A stretch of DNA of 7,160 nt from Paramuribaculum sp. (GTDB lineage Bacteria; Bacteroidota; Bacteroidia; Bacteroidales; Muribaculaceae), in assembly GCA_009775605.1 (NCBI GenBank), contig VSPV01000124.1, positions 1-7,160 on the forward strand. Direction: 5' to 3'. Each line of letters starts with the position of its first letter. Positions within the stretch are counted from its first letter, which is position 1. The position numbers and the translations under genes were made by a program. The notes under the pieces are model-generated. The model was not told the origin of the DNA, did no database searches, and was given only the letters and a program-made list of their open reading frames with translations. Positions 7,132-7,160 of this stretch are shown here, in pieces.

Positions 7132-7140
7132 GGGGGGGGG
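7132..7140 (+). repeat. Homopolymer run of nine G
   Basis: A G9 tract follows the A+T-rich sequence TTTAACAATATTTAAC and precedes TGAGTTTTAG near the window edge. Runs of this length are prone to slipped-strand length change. It is outside any gene seen here; any effect would be on a promoter or gene beyond the window. It may also be a sequencing or assembly length error. Confidence 0.6.
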
Positions 7141-7160
7141 TGAGTTTTAGGTTCAGTAAC

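Larger units (their letters stand above)
6834..7160. other. Intergenic region after the susCD-like operon
   Basis: These 327 bp hold no credible gene. They contain the operon terminator (6861-6910), the 9-bp-periodic inverted-repeat array (about 6918-7040), then an A+T-rich stretch (7050-7131) and a run of nine G (7132-7140). The short open frames crossing the array on both strands translate to low-complexity peptides rich in T, D, S and V, produced by the repeat period being a multiple of three. TTTG at 7097-7100 and the A+T-rich 7117-7131 could be part of a promoter for a gene beyond the right edge, but the match is poor. Confidence 0.7.

Overview
The window comes from a member of the Bacteroidota, most likely order Bacteroidales. 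The basis is a tandem SusC-like TonB-dependent transporter and SusD-like lipoprotein, the lack of clear Shine-Dalgarno sequences before the starts, and A+T-rich spacers between G+C-rich genes that favour C or G at third codon positions. A gut family such as Muribaculaceae would fit, but that is inference; no rRNA or marker gene is present.

Layout: positions 5-1717 (minus strand) encode a secreted S41-family serine peptidase, complete to its stop codon at the left edge. Positions 1718-2201 are a divergent intergenic region of about 480 bp, unusually rich in short perfect dyads (1761-1773, 1824-1865, 1864-1875, 1879-1890) and T-tracts. Positions 2202-5237 (plus) encode the SusC-like outer-membrane transporter. 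Twelve bases later, 5250-6833 (plus) encodes the SusD-like surface lipoprotein. A strong intrinsic terminator (6861-6910) closes this two-gene operon. It is followed by a degenerate 9-bp repeat array folded into an inverted repeat (about 6918-7040), then an A+T-rich tail with a run of nine G (7132-7140).

How the genes work together: the SusC barrel and the SusD lid are expected to form one outer-membrane nutrient importer energised by TonB-ExbBD. The SusD-like protein has the hallmarks of the 'SusD/RagB nutrient-binding lipoprotein' subgroup. The cargo cannot be read from the sequence: no glycoside hydrolase, sulfatase, lyase, sensor-regulator or ECF sigma/anti-sigma pair lies in the window. 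The divergent S41 peptidase may or may not be functionally linked.

No clear new multi-gene system is visible. The most unusual parts are non-coding: the dyad cluster between the divergent genes and the 9-bp-periodic inverted-repeat array after the terminator. At protein level, the S41 peptidase lacks the lysine of the classical Ser-Lys dyad.
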